A stretch of DNA of 59,761 nt from an uncultured Blautia sp. (GCF_937880195.1 NZ_CALFLA010000046.1:1-59761); one strand, 5' to 3'; shown: positions 1-8,674, numbered from the stretch's first letter. Numbers and translations are program-made. Notes: generated by a model from the letters alone, not told the origin.

Positions 1-1507
1 CTCCCAGATTTTCTCCTGTGGTACGCTTATCCGGCGTCCATTTGTCAAGCTGTTCTGAAATATACTTATGGGTGCTTGCTTCATTTCCTCCCAGATAAAT
101 TAAAGTATCGGAATTACCCGGAATCGTTTCCCATTGGTCTTTAAACAGTTCCTTGATCTGTGCCATATTCTGGATGATAATGTCGCAGGATATGCCACGT
201 CCTCGCATGGTACTTAAAAGGCTACAGAATCCATCCGGCAGAGGGACATTGGCAAATTCATCCAGCTTAAAAGATACAGGGATTGGAAGACGTCCTCCAG
301 AGGCATGGTCTGCCGCATAATATAATTCCTGGAAAAGCTGTGTGTATAAAAGCCCGATCACAAATGAGTAGGAAGTATCATTATCCGGGATAATACAAAA
401 CAAAGCAGTTTTCTTTTTCGTATTCCCCCTTACCCCCATTCCAATATCTTTCATTTCTATATGGGGTTCCCCATCATCCAAAAGCTTCAAGATCTGCTCA
501 TTCTGAAACAGGGCCAGTCTGGCATTCAGTGACTGGATCACCGACCGGACAGTATCGTCTGCTCCGCGCCGAATTTTGTTATAAGCAATCCGGGCTGGAT
601 GTTTTGAATCCAGGAGATTCATTTTCAGATCCAGCTCTGACTGCGCCCCTTCCTCTTCCGGTATCTCTGCCATATTTAAAAGCTCCATAACCCCTCGGAA
701 ACTCGCCGCCTTTCCTTCTTTGGGATACTCCATCCAAACATATAAAAAGATCCCCTGGAGCAGCATGATTTCTGCATTCTCCCAGAAAGGATCTCCCTTG
801 GTGGTATTCTTTTTGGTTGTATTTGCGATCAGGTTTGTTATCAGCTTGATAACATCCTGTTCACTGTGTACATAGCGGAATGGGTTATAATGGTCTGAAC
901 GTTCCATATCAATTAAGTTTAAAACACGGATTGTATAATTTCCCTTTTCTTTCAGATATCCGCCCAGCCCTCGGAGCAGTTCTCCTTTTACGTCTGTAAA
1001 TACGTAGGAGGCATACATCTGATATGCGTTTGGAAGCAGATAAAAGAATGTTTTTCCTGCTCCGGAGCCCCCGATGATCAGACAGTTTAGGTTCAACATA
1101 ATTTTCCTGTCGTCTACACTCATACGCACATTGGCAGACAAAATTTTATTTTTTTCCTGCTCTTTTTTATTTGAGATCTTTTTATTCACTTCTTTTGTGG
1201 ACGCCCAACGTGCTGATCCGTATTCCCGGCCGGAAATATAATTTCTCAGATTAGCAATGTGGTTTGCAAAAAGGATCATCCAGCCCATTGCTGCCAGCCC
1301 CATGCACTGCAGGGTAATCTCTGTTCTGGGAATCTGGAAAGGATGTTTCAAATGATAAAGGATTCTGTCTGCAGTACCATTTACATCCGAAATACGTATT
1401 CCGCTTCTCCCAACGCCACCCACTGCATAGCCCACATACAAGAAAATAAGAAGTAGCAAAAGGAACTGGAAATAGTTAGGTTTTCGGTTATTCCCATCCT
1501 GTGGCAT
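1..1507 (-). CDS. VirD4/TraG-type coupling ATPase (3' end cut by window)
   Basis: Type IV coupling protein that brings the relaxase-DNA complex to the mating channel at the inner membrane. Reading from the start at 1507 there are two N-terminal membrane segments (about residues 15-30 and 55-80), a Walker A GGSGAGKT near residue 145 and a Walker B-type KLDEFAN near residue 415. The frame is open to the window edge, so roughly 500 residues are visible and the C-terminus is missing. The start overlaps the end of the upstream coiled-coil gene by about 20 bases, which indicates translational coupling. It lies downstream of the relaxase and PcfB genes, as in Firmicutes transfer modules. Family assignment is secure; which element it belongs to is unknown. 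Confidence 0.93.
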   Translation of the reverse strand, partial: MPQDGNNRKPNYFQFLLLLLIFLYVGYAVGGVGRSGIRISDVNGTADRILYHLKHPFQIPRTEITLQCMGLAAMGWMILFANHIANLRNYISGREYGSARWASTKEVNKKISNKKEQEKNKILSANVRMSVDDRKIMLNLNCLIIGGSGAGKTFFYLLPNAYQMYASYVFTDVKGELLRGLGGYLKEKGNYTIRVLNLIDMERSDHYNPFRYVHSEQDVIKLITNLIANTTKKNTTKGDPFWENAEIMLLQGIFLYVWMEYPKEGKAASFRGVMELLNMAEIPEEEGAQSELDLKMNLLDSKHPARIAYNKIRRGADDTVRSVIQSLNARLALFQNEQILKLLDDGEPHIEMKDIGMGVRGNTKKKTALFCIIPDNDTSYSFVIGLLYTQLFQELYYAADHASGGRLPIPVSFKLDEFANVPLPDGFCSLLSTMRGRGISCDIIIQNMAQIKELFKDQWETIPGNSDTLIYLGGNEASTHKYISEQLDKWTPDKRTTGENLG

Positions 1508-1874
1508 GTTCCATCACCTCATAATTTGGATTCTGAAAAGGATCTGTCCCGGTATCTGGCATAGGGCGCGTTCCCAGATCCCGGGGTTCCTCTGTGGGAA
1601 GCGTTCCTGTTTCCTTTGGCAGGAGTTTCAGGAGGATTCCTTCTATCTCTGTTTCCGGCTTTTGAAAAAAGGATGAACCGTACACTCTTTCCAGTGCCGG
1701 ACGAAGCTTTCGGACGATCCGAAGCAGCTTCGCTTCCTGCTCCTGTCTTTCCCGAAGGAGTTTCTTTTTCCGAACATCCGATAATTTCTTCTTCAATCCC
1801 ACAATCTCTTCCTTATTCTTTTCCATCTGTGCCTGTTTTGCTTTCAGCTTTGCTTCCAGTTTGTTTTCATCCAT
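1488..1874 (-). CDS. small coiled-coil protein of the transfer operon
   Basis: 128 residues. The first 60 are almost continuous Lys/Glu/Gln-rich helix predicted to form a coiled coil. A basic patch follows (RIVRKLRPALERV), then a Pro/Thr-rich tail. The general layout recalls the DUF3847-type small proteins of conjugative elements, but I cannot confirm that. It sits between the PcfB-like gene and the VirD4 gene and overlaps the latter, so it is probably made in step with the coupling protein. Function unknown. Confidence 0.7.
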   Translation of the reverse strand: MDENKLEAKLKAKQAQMEKNKEEIVGLKKKLSDVRKKKLLRERQEQEAKLLRIVRKLRPALERVYGSSFFQKPETEIEGILLKLLPKETGTLPTEEPRDLGTRPMPDTGTDPFQNPNYEVMEHATGWE

Positions 1875-1900
1875 CGTTACATTTTCCTCACTCTCATATC

Positions 1901-3148
1901 TTATCGTTTTCTTACTGGGGTTTTCTCTCTTTTTCTCTTCTCTGTATGGATTTGTCCAGCAGTATTCCCCTGATGGCTCTGCACTGTTTTTTTGCTCTTT
2001 CCATATGGAACCCTCTTTTGGTTCTGTTCCCGGCTCTTATCATCATAATTTCTCCGCAGTTCCACACCAGAACACTGGATTTCTCCATTCCGCCTATCCA
2101 CTATATAATCCATATGGTCATAAAGATATACTTCCAAAATCTTTCCTTCGTTCATTAATCGGCAATGTCTGGTAGGGATCGTTACAATATCTTGGGTATA
2201 TGGGATCCTGGTACGGAACGTCTCTTTTGACGGATCAAATTTTTCCAGGAACATTTTTTCATGAATCGTAATTCTTGTTACCTTTCCTAAATCCTTATTT
2301 ACAGTGTTTAACTGTTCCTGGAGCTGTTCCTTTTTCTGCGCTACAGTCGGCTGCACCATCTGCCCTAAAAGAGCTTCTCCCCTTTGCATAGACAATTCTC
2401 CTGTAAGTTTATCAAGTACCTGGTAGTATTCCTCCGATCGGATGGTTATATCCAGATTTTTCCCATCGGATTCTTTTACATCCTCCTTTCCGATCAGCAG
2501 AGCTTCCTTCTGTCCTGGAACAGACAAGGCCATCAGTCGGCTGTGCGACCAAAGCACAGAAGTTTTTTCCACAGAGATTGTCTTATGGTCCGGCCCCGGA
2601 AGGGCTAACCGCTCCTGGCCCGTTATCTTTCCCTTTTTTATGGCTTTTTCTGCAGAATTTTCCAGTGCGCTCAACTCCGGTGTTGGATTTCCGTCACGGA
2701 TGCCGCTTCGATGATACGCCGACGCTGTAGTTGGCTCTATCTTGATCATTTGATTTTTTCCTTTACTATGATTGATCAAAAATGCTTCCATCTTTGAGGC
2801 ATCACTTGGAGAATATACAAATTGAATGGTTCCATCACCAGTGCATAGATCCGGGAGCCTTGCTGTCAAAATACCATGCTTTTCCATTTCCTTAAATATT
2901 TCCTTCAATCTCTCCGGTTCTTCTGTGTAAATACACATGAACTGCATTTCTTCCCCTTTGATCGCCCGGAACCTGTTCAAAGAGGTTTTACCTTTCCATT
3001 TTGATAGGTATAGCGTATTCATCATTTTTGCCGCCATAACAGATGTTCCTTCTATAATTCGGAAACCTGTCGTTATCAGCTTTTCTCCTGCCTGCATGGT
3101 AACTGACAGGATCTCAGCTACATCTCTTACTGTAATTCCATCTTCCAT
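1901..3148 (-). CDS. PcfB-like (DUF3801) conjugation protein
   Basis: 415 residues. The N-terminal 130 residues match the PcfB/DUF3801 pattern of Gram-positive conjugative plasmids and ICEs, including the segment MQFMCIYTEEPERLKEIFK followed by a short helix and a strand-rich end. PcfB of plasmid pCF10 is an accessory factor that works with the coupling protein. The C-terminal 200 residues are Lys/Arg-rich and probably bind nucleic acid or protein partners. The start is supported by an AAGGAGAGG ribosome site seven bases upstream. It lies between the SpoVG-like gene and the coiled-coil and VirD4 genes, all in the same direction. Confidence 0.82.
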   Translation of the reverse strand: MEDGITVRDVAEILSVTMQAGEKLITTGFRIIEGTSVMAAKMMNTLYLSKWKGKTSLNRFRAIKGEEMQFMCIYTEEPERLKEIFKEMEKHGILTARLPDLCTGDGTIQFVYSPSDASKMEAFLINHSKGKNQMIKIEPTTASAYHRSGIRDGNPTPELSALENSAEKAIKKGKITGQERLALPGPDHKTISVEKTSVLWSHSRLMALSVPGQKEALLIGKEDVKESDGKNLDITIRSEEYYQVLDKLTGELSMQRGEALLGQMVQPTVAQKKEQLQEQLNTVNKDLGKVTRITIHEKMFLEKFDPSKETFRTRIPYTQDIVTIPTRHCRLMNEGKILEVYLYDHMDYIVDRRNGEIQCSGVELRRNYDDKSREQNQKRVPYGKSKKTVQSHQGNTAGQIHTEKRKREKTPVRKR

Positions 3149-3168
3149 AACCTCTCCTTATCTGCTTT

Positions 3169-3732
3169 TTACTGTCCATATTTTTTTCTCTGCTGTTCCC
3201 TTTGCCTTTCATACATATCCAGGATCTGGGAATCAAAGCTCTGTCGGGAAAGTGGTGTGGACAAAAATAAAAGATCCTGATACCCTGCTCCGCTCTTCTG
3301 CTTGGGCATAGACACCCAGCGCTTTCCATTGGACTCCATAATCCGTATTCCCTGAATAGTCAGGATATTATCATAATGAACCGTCGCAAATGCCTTTAAA
3401 CAGCTTTCTTTCGGTATCTCTGTAATTTTTACCTGCAGCTTTGAAACCGGGGCAGTGTTTCTTAAAAGCTCCTTTTTCATACTTTCCATGACAGCTCTTT
3501 CCATGTCCTCTCTGGCCTGCTCTGTCAGTATAGTTAAAATGTTATGCCATTCTGCCTTTTCTTTCCTATGGACAGACTGTCGCGGCAGGGATACAAATAA
3601 TCCATTTTCTCCTTGGATAATTTTCACCTGTTGAATTACAATTACACGATCCAAGGTTACTTTTCCCACTGCAACGAGACTGCCGCCGTTATTTATCAGT
3701 TTCATATCTGCTTCCCATCTGCTATTTTCCAC
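3169..3732 (-). CDS. protein with two SpoVG-like domains
   Basis: 187 residues that divide into two similar halves. Residues about 12-90 contain KVTLDRVIVIQQVKIIQG followed by GLFVSLP. Residues about 100-175 contain VHYDNILTIQGIRIMES followed by WVSMP. Both match the layout of SpoVG, a small RNA- and DNA-binding protein of Firmicutes that is normally a single domain of about 95 residues. The tail is Arg/Lys/Gln-rich. The first codon is GTG and a later in-frame ATG (residue 10) is also possible. It overlaps the preceding small gene by 11 bases. In this operon it may act on transfer mRNA or single-stranded DNA; that is inference. Confidence 0.75.
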   Translation of the reverse strand: MENSRWEADMKLINNGGSLVAVGKVTLDRVIVIQQVKIIQGENGLFVSLPRQSVHRKEKAEWHNILTILTEQAREDMERAVMESMKKELLRNTAPVSKLQVKITEIPKESCLKAFATVHYDNILTIQGIRIMESNGKRWVSMPKQKSGAGYQDLLFLSTPLSRQSFDSQILDMYERQREQQRKKYGQ

Positions 3733-3907
3733 GACTTTTCCCTTTCCCCTGGAATTTCTGAAACTCTTTTTCCAGTCCCGCTGTCCTGATGAATGTTATC
3801 AGTTCTGCAGTCTTTTCCTGATAGCTTTTCACTATCGTTTCATTGGCATGGATCAGGCTCTCCAGATTTTCTTTAAAGCTATCCTGTTCTGCTGTTTCAT
3901 TCTTCAT
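3722..3907 (-). CDS. small acidic helical protein, unknown
   Basis: 61 residues, mostly helical, with a charged Lys/Gly tail. It is kept as a gene because it is packed between two others, overlapping both by about 11 bases (start inside the upstream gene, end inside the SpoVG-like gene). That is the usual arrangement of coupled genes in this operon. No family is recognised. Confidence 0.6.
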   Translation of the reverse strand: MKNETAEQDSFKENLESLIHANETIVKSYQEKTAELITFIRTAGLEKEFQKFQGKGKSRGK

Positions 3908-4964
3908 TTACATCCTCTCTTTCGTCCTTTTCATTCTCTTCTGAAAAACTGGTTATTTTATGGTCAGAATCTGAAGCATTTTCCGATTCATCCTCATTTT
4001 CCTCTTCCGGGAAAGGTTGCTCAATCCCATGTCTGGAAAAGAAGAGTTTGCATAATAGTTTCATCCTTGCCAGAGGGATTTTTGGATTTGCCAAAGTTTC
4101 CAATTCTGATAAGGTGATCCCGGATTCTGTAGCGAATTTTAAAAATTGCAGTTGATCGATCGAATATCCGTTATCCTTTACCGCCCGGACATAAATCAGG
4201 TCTTTTTCCTTCTTGTCCTTTTGTCTTCTGCGCAGTTCCGAAAACCAGAATCCTTTTCTGGTTTTCGGAATTTCCATAGGAAATCCCGTTTTCATATTTT
4301 TTTCTTGGTCATGATGGATTTCCCTGATTCTGCTATTTTCTGCTTCCAGATATTTTAATCTGACTGAATATTCCTCTTTCTCTTTCCTCAGTTCAGCAAG
4401 CTCTTCCATTAGCTTTCCCTTCTCTTTCATGTGAAAGTCTTCTTTGATTCTGTTCATTTCCATGGCATGTGTAAGATCTTTTTCAAATAAATTTTTATCA
4501 GAATCAAATTTCTGACGGAGAAATTTCATATCCATCTCATAGCTTGCTTCCAGTTTCGCTCTTTGCTCCTCCAAATTCTCTAATTTTTGGAGAAGTTCTC
4601 CGGCATCACCTGCAGCAAGATCCTTTCGGACTTTTGTTATTACTTCCTCATAACAAAAATCTTTGTTCATGTAATTATCCCGGACATAAGAAGAGCCCAT
4701 CAGAAAAATGATGAGCCTTAGAAAATCCATATCTTGTGAAGACGCCCCCGAAGATAACAGCATATTCACAGTATCGTTATTGAACTGCCATTGCAGCATC
4801 CAATACAGCTGTTCTTTAGAATGTTCATAGCCCTGTTGCTCCAGGACTGGATAATGATTCAGGATCTCTTCCATCCGTTTTTTTGTTATTTCATCAGGAA
4901 GAATCTTTGCCGGGTCCTTCCAGGTTCCTTTTGTCGCCACTTTATATTTTCCTCCTATCATCAT
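3897..4964 (-). CDS. coiled-coil protein following the relaxase, unknown
   Basis: 355 residues. The first 130 residues are a globular helical region. Residues about 130-235 form a long heptad-rich coiled coil, and the last 40 residues are strongly acidic (Glu/Asp/Ser). The middle segment after the coil (KDNGYSIDQLQFLKFATES) resembles a short helix-turn-helix often seen in proteins encoded beside MOBP relaxases. The gene begins 12 bases after the relaxase stop and is probably co-translated with it, so a relaxosome or DNA-processing role is plausible. No named domain is recognised. Confidence 0.7.
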   Translation of the reverse strand: MMIGGKYKVATKGTWKDPAKILPDEITKKRMEEILNHYPVLEQQGYEHSKEQLYWMLQWQFNNDTVNMLLSSGASSQDMDFLRLIIFLMGSSYVRDNYMNKDFCYEEVITKVRKDLAAGDAGELLQKLENLEEQRAKLEASYEMDMKFLRQKFDSDKNLFEKDLTHAMEMNRIKEDFHMKEKGKLMEELAELRKEKEEYSVRLKYLEAENSRIREIHHDQEKNMKTGFPMEIPKTRKGFWFSELRRRQKDKKEKDLIYVRAVKDNGYSIDQLQFLKFATESGITLSELETLANPKIPLARMKLLCKLFFSRHGIEQPFPEEENEDESENASDSDHKITSFSEENEKDEREDVNEE

Positions 4965-4976
4965 TCAGGAATATAT

Positions 4977-6452
4977 TTATATCCGTTTTTCCTTTTTTAG
5001 GGAATTTTTCTTTCCCATTTGTCCATCAATCTGGCTTTCTTTTCTTTCCGGCTCTTTAAACTTGCTTTCTTCTATTTGATCGATCAGCTTTAATTCTTCT
5101 TTCATATTTTTTATTTCTTTTCGGTAGAGTTTTACGTTATCCTGAGATTCTGTATATACCTGTCTTGCCTTTTCCATAGGCATGATAAGCTCTATTTTTC
5201 CTTGGAGCTCCTTAAGCACAGCTTTCAGATCCTGACGGGAGTTACTCGGGAATTTATTTAACATCTCTTCTGTCTGCAGGAAATCTTTTATAAGATCAAA
5301 CAATTCACCTCTGTATATTTTCGTATTCTCTGCTCCCCGAAAAACATCTAGCTGGGCAATTTGTGTTTCCACAATTTTTCTCCTGGACTGCAAGTCATTT
5401 TTTGTTTTAATGTCATGATCTAAAATATATGATAGCTGTTCTGCAATTTTATGTACCTGTAAAATATCTTTTTTGTATTTCCAGGTATTCGTAAAACATG
5501 GTTTCCGAATAAAATAAGTATTCTGCCATCGCCGAAAAAACTGTCTTTGATAAGGTGTCAGAGAAAAATTCCTGGTACGCAAAAGCTGAAGCCGTAAAAT
5601 TTTCATGATATAAATTTTATCACCATAAGTTTTTGACTGAATCTTAATTTTCTGTTCCTGTTTTTTTCCTTTTAGCCGTACAAATATTTCTTCTTTCCCA
5701 TACCCTTTCCCCAGTCGATAGCTCCGCAGGGATCGCTCTCTCCCATAAGGCCGTAGGGATAAATATTTTCCGTCACGGATCTGATATTTCTGTTCCTCCA
5801 GGTAAGACAAAAATTCCTCATACGTTTCTGAATGGGAAATCGCTTCATCAATATCGTCCCGAATAATATCCTTCCATCCATAGCGGTTTTGGTTGCTTCC
5901 ATCTTCCATTTTCACTTTTCTTTCCCATTCCTGATGCGAAATTCCTTGTGTTTGATTTGGTTCGTAACTCAATGCAGGAAGATGGTATTTTTTACAAAGG
6001 CGGTCTGTAATCGGCTGTATCCTGTGTTCCCAGTCTTTCTTTGGTGAGTGAAACTTCAAACCTGTAATCATGGAAACAGAATCAAAAGTAATATGTGCGT
6101 GCATATGCTCCTTATCCGTATGGACAGCGATCACATGATAATACTCTTCCCCGAATAACTCTTCACAAAATTCCTCCGCAATCTGCATCATTTTTTCCGC
6201 ACTGACAGGTGTCTCCGGCGGAAGGCTAAGCATATAGTGAAAAGCCTGGGATCCGCTTTCTTTTCCCCAGAACTTTTTATTCCATATGATACGCCTATAA
6301 ATATTTTCAGGATCTGTTCCTGCATTTCCCCCGATGAGGAACCCTCCCTCAGTTTTTATTGGGTTGCAGATATACATAATATTATTTTTTAGATGTGCTG
6401 CCGGATTGCCTCCCGCAGTTTCTTTAATCCTCAGTAATTTTGTAATTGCCAT
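4977..6452 (-). CDS. MOBP-family relaxase/mobilization protein
   Basis: Relaxase that would nick one strand at oriT and remain attached to it during transfer. The metal-binding histidine motif HTDKEHMHAHITFDSV lies near residue 114, typical of MOBP/MobA enzymes. The N-terminus begins MAITKLLRIKE, the usual relaxase opening. The C-terminal 200 residues are helical and basic. An earlier ATG exists at 6467, but the chosen start at 6452 has GGAGAA seven bases upstream. The start lies inside the end of the MobC-like gene, so the two are coupled. The length of about 490 residues is normal for these enzymes. The candidate oriT lies about 540 bases upstream of the relaxase start, beyond the MobC-like gene. 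Confidence 0.92.
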   Translation of the reverse strand: MAITKLLRIKETAGGNPAAHLKNNIMYICNPIKTEGGFLIGGNAGTDPENIYRRIIWNKKFWGKESGSQAFHYMLSLPPETPVSAEKMMQIAEEFCEELFGEEYYHVIAVHTDKEHMHAHITFDSVSMITGLKFHSPKKDWEHRIQPITDRLCKKYHLPALSYEPNQTQGISHQEWERKVKMEDGSNQNRYGWKDIIRDDIDEAISHSETYEEFLSYLEEQKYQIRDGKYLSLRPYGRERSLRSYRLGKGYGKEEIFVRLKGKKQEQKIKIQSKTYGDKIYIMKILRLQLLRTRNFSLTPYQRQFFRRWQNTYFIRKPCFTNTWKYKKDILQVHKIAEQLSYILDHDIKTKNDLQSRRKIVETQIAQLDVFRGAENTKIYRGELFDLIKDFLQTEEMLNKFPSNSRQDLKAVLKELQGKIELIMPMEKARQVYTESQDNVKLYRKEIKNMKEELKLIDQIEESKFKEPERKESQIDGQMGKKNSLKKEKRI

Positions 6453-6837
6453 TTCCGGCTTCTCCATTTCCTGATCCCTTTGTATTTAACACCGCCGTAA
6501 GCAGTTCACTGAAATAATAAGAAACTAAATTCATATATTTTTTTATCTCTTCTCCCTCTGCTCTGGAAACAAATTTTTTCGAATTACACATACGGGCAAT
6601 CTGATTAATGTTCACACCGATCTTAGACAATTTACAGTCCAAATCCTTTAACATTTTTTCAATTTGAATGGAAGCAGCCAGATCTTTTTCTGATTTTTGG
6701 AAAACCTTTCTTCTGAGAAATTCAGAAGAAGGAAGACCGCATTTTTTTGCAGCTTCCATAATCTCTTTTTTTTCAGCTTCCGTACAACGAAATTCGCATT
6801 TTTCCTTTCGCACCTTTCTCTTTTTTTCTACTACCAT
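6424..6837 (-). CDS. MobC-like relaxosome accessory protein
   Basis: 137 residues. The N-terminus is Lys/Arg-rich with a ribbon-helix-helix-like start (EFRCTEAEKKEIMEAAKKCG). The central segment KIGVNINQIARMCN is the signature of MobC-type proteins, which bind oriT and help the relaxase melt and nick it. It overlaps the relaxase start by about 30 bases. It is the first gene after the palindromic oriT-like region and is probably expressed from a promoter inside that region. Family assignment is good; the exact DNA target is inferred from position. Confidence 0.88.
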   Translation of the reverse strand: MVVEKKRKVRKEKCEFRCTEAEKKEIMEAAKKCGLPSSEFLRRKVFQKSEKDLAASIQIEKMLKDLDCKLSKIGVNINQIARMCNSKKFVSRAEGEEIKKYMNLVSYYFSELLTAVLNTKGSGNGEAGNGNYKITED

Positions 6838-6879
6838 ACCTGTTTATCCCTCTTTTTCCTGGTTGTCTCTTTTTTCTGG

Positions 6880-7240
6880 ATAATTTTGCGTTATCTTTTT
6901 GATACTTTTTTGATATCCCGGATAACTGTTTGATAACTTTTCCCTGCTTTCTTTTGGTTTCCTGCGAAAAGACATTGCTTTGCAATGGCAAGATACGCAT
7001 TTGTATGACAAACGCATCTTGCCAGGGAAACTCCCCTGGAACCCCTCCTGATAATATCAAACGGCTATCCAAATGATAGCGGTAGGCTATCAGGGATAAC
7101 CGTTTGATAGCAAAATGATAATCATTTGATAACTGCGTTATCTTTTGGCTATCACAAAGATAGCACATTTATAGCATGGATGCTTGTTCATCATCCCAAA
7201 AATAGTCATTTGATAACCCTGTTATCATTTTGCTATCTGT
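6880..7240. repeat. cluster of GATAAC/GTTATC and GATAGC/GCTATC repeats around oriT
   Basis: Eight copies of GATAAC or its complement lie at 6890, 6921, 6932, 7095, 7128, 7137, 7212 and 7221, with several GATAGC/GCTATC copies between them. Two 31-bp modules (7123-7153 and 7207-7237) match at 26 positions and start exactly 84 bp apart, about eight helical turns. Each has the form TTTGATAAC, a 3-bp gap, GTTATC, then GCTATC. The cluster flanks the candidate oriT and precedes MobC, so it could hold sites for a relaxosome protein or a repressor of the mob operon. Confidence 0.65.
6973..7039. other. candidate origin of transfer (oriT)
   Basis: Three nested or adjacent inverted repeats lie in 67 bases. 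The first is CATTGC/GCAATG with a 3-nt loop (6973-6987). The second is a 37-bp imperfect hairpin with outer arms GGCAAGAT/ATCTTGCC and inner arms GCATTTGT/ACAAACGC (6987-7023). The third is CCAGGG/CCCTGG (7022-7039). The region stands directly upstream of MobC and the relaxase and has no coding signature. MOBP oriTs typically pair a recognition hairpin with a nearby nick site, so the nick is expected next to the large hairpin. The assignment rests on structure and position. Confidence 0.6.
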
Positions 7241-7483
7241 AAAATTTCCGTTCCTTCACTTTTTCTTTTCTAACAATCTTCTACATTCGGTTTTGGATCA
7301 ATTACCTTATTGCATTTTTTCTTTTTTCAGACTACCTAGATTTTAAAAATTATAGTCCGGGGAAAAAACAAAATAGAAATTTTCTTTATCTCCTGAAATG
7401 AGATTTCTCTTTTTATCCATTCTTATTTTTCTTACTTTTGAATTTTAGCAATAATCCCTTTTTTCTTATATCCGATTATGAAA

Positions 7484-7541
7484 AAGGACACCTTCCTGAC
7501 GTTCTTCCTGTCTATTTGGAATCCGGTCATGCGGTGTCCTT
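7484..7541 (-). terminator. hairpin after the HEPN gene
   Basis: Arms AAGGACACC (7484-7492) and GGTGTCCTT (7533-7541) are followed on the minus strand by a T run. It lies just after the stop of the HEPN gene, so it probably ends that transcript before the oriT region. The loop is about 40 nt, longer than usual. The rest of the 7240-7484 gap shows no gene. Confidence 0.5.
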
Positions 7542-7547
7542 ATCCTT

Positions 7548-8051
7548 TTATCTGGATCTTAATTTTTTCTTTTCTGGCTTTAACGGCTCACAGGAAAAAT
7601 CCTTTTCCTGTATCATTTCTGGTTCTTCCTGATCTACGGGCGTTTTCCCGTATTCCCGCTCTTTTAAAAAAATAAGCGTTGCGGATCGGGATTCTTCTAC
7701 AGCTTCCCAGCAATCATCCACATCTTCTTTTCCGACTAAAAATGCTGTGTCTCCAGGATACCTAGCAGAAAAATAATATCCGTCTGCCTGCAGGATGGTT
7801 CTCCAGTCTCCCTTAAATTCCGGCACATATTCCTGCATAAACCGCCGGAGAGCCTTCAGGGAATGTGTCTGCAAGATACGGGTAGTATCGACTTCTGACA
7901 CTGAAATATCGATCATATGCTTCAGATACCTTTCACAGATATTTTGAGCTGCAGAACACATTAAATTTCCAATCCGCCCTTCCTTCCTGTCTTTTAAAAG
8001 AAACTGATAATCATTTTCCGCAAGGTCAAAATAACTCAGTCTTTTTTCCAA
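7548..8051 (-). CDS. HEPN-domain protein (likely toxin partner)
   Basis: 167 residues, mostly helical. The first 125 residues fit a HEPN domain: an N-terminal helix, a conserved NLMCSAAQNICERYLKHM helix, then THSLKALRRF as in HEPN proteins paired with minimal nucleotidyltransferases. A possible R-x4-H motif (RILQTH) is present, but I cannot be sure it is the catalytic one. The C-terminal 40 residues are charged and atypical. The gene overlaps the upstream MNT gene by 16 bases. In known HEPN/MNT pairs the HEPN protein is an RNase toxin and the MNT protein neutralises it, often by adding AMP. Here it would serve element maintenance. Confidence 0.83.
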   Translation of the reverse strand: MEKRLSYFDLAENDYQFLLKDRKEGRIGNLMCSAAQNICERYLKHMIDISVSEVDTTRILQTHSLKALRRFMQEYVPEFKGDWRTILQADGYYFSARYPGDTAFLVGKEDVDDCWEAVEESRSATLIFLKEREYGKTPVDQEEPEMIQEKDFSCEPLKPEKKKLRSR

Positions 8052-8362
8052 ATCAGTCTTCCCTCCTTTTTTATATTCTCATTAAATCGGTAACTTTCAC
8101 TGAACTCCGGTCCGATAAAAAATTTCAATTCTACATCTGGGAGATCCAGTTGTTCCGGCATCACCTCTACCCTCATTTTTCTTAGAATCCGGGGAGAGGT
8201 ATCCTTCTCCACCTTTACAAGAAGATCCACGTCGGAGCCAAACTTCTGCTCCCCTCTTGCACAGCTTCCGTATAAATAAATTTCTTTTACATACCCCGAA
8301 AATTCCTCTTGCAGTTTTTTTACTGCCTGGTTCATGGAAATTCTATGTCTGCTGTACGCCAT
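8036..8362 (-). CDS. minimal nucleotidyltransferase (MNT antitoxin-like)
   Basis: 108 residues with the nucleotidyltransferase signature YLYGSCARGEQKFGSDVDLL: the GS dipeptide followed by a D-x-D pair, with a later acidic residue in the strand PDVELKFF. The size and the overlap with a HEPN gene define the two-gene HEPN/MNT module. The start lies opposite a gap without genes. In characterised pairs this protein blocks its HEPN partner; that role is inferred here from pairing, not shown. Confidence 0.87.
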   Translation of the reverse strand: MAYSRHRISMNQAVKKLQEEFSGYVKEIYLYGSCARGEQKFGSDVDLLVKVEKDTSPRILRKMRVEVMPEQLDLPDVELKFFIGPEFSESYRFNENIKKEGRLIWKKD

Positions 8363-8507
8363 ACATGTTCCCTTCTTTCTTTCATCAAATTTTCATATTT
8401 TATTAAATCAGTTTCTGGCATCCGACAAAAATAATACCAACAGATATTTAAAAATATTCCTTTTTTTTATTATACCAGTTTCCCATCTTCTTTTCACCTA
8501 TTTTCTT

Positions 8508-8632
8508 TCTGAAGAAACGTCCCTGTCCTGTCCTTTGGTTCTACACGGCAGAGACGTTTTTTCAGAATCCATTTTCCTGCTTTGCATTTTTGCTGGAGAC
8601 TTTCCGGGTTGGGGATATCGGAAAGCTCCAGC
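8508..8632. repeat. two inverted repeats in the gap 8363-8674
   Basis: The 312-base gap between the MNT gene and DUF5688 holds two hairpins and no convincing gene. One has arms TCTGAAGAAACGTC and GACGTTTTTTCAGA (13 of 14 pairs, 8508-8566). The other has arms beginning GCTGGAG and ending CTCCAGC (8592-8632) around a CTTTCCG/CGGAAAG inner stem. The second could act as a weak terminator after DUF5688. Confidence 0.5.
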
Positions 8633-8674
8633 ATTTGTTTTGGTTATTGTAAGCTTTTTAACTATAAGTTACGG

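Noticed and set aside
1616..2158. 180-codon open frame on the plus strand opposite PcfB
   Set aside because: Low-complexity hydrophobic sequence with no ribosome site, wholly opposite the well-supported minus-strand genes.
6773..7168. 131-codon minus-strand frame across the oriT region
   Set aside because: It runs through MobC in another frame and its sequence follows the repeats and palindromes; no family resemblance.
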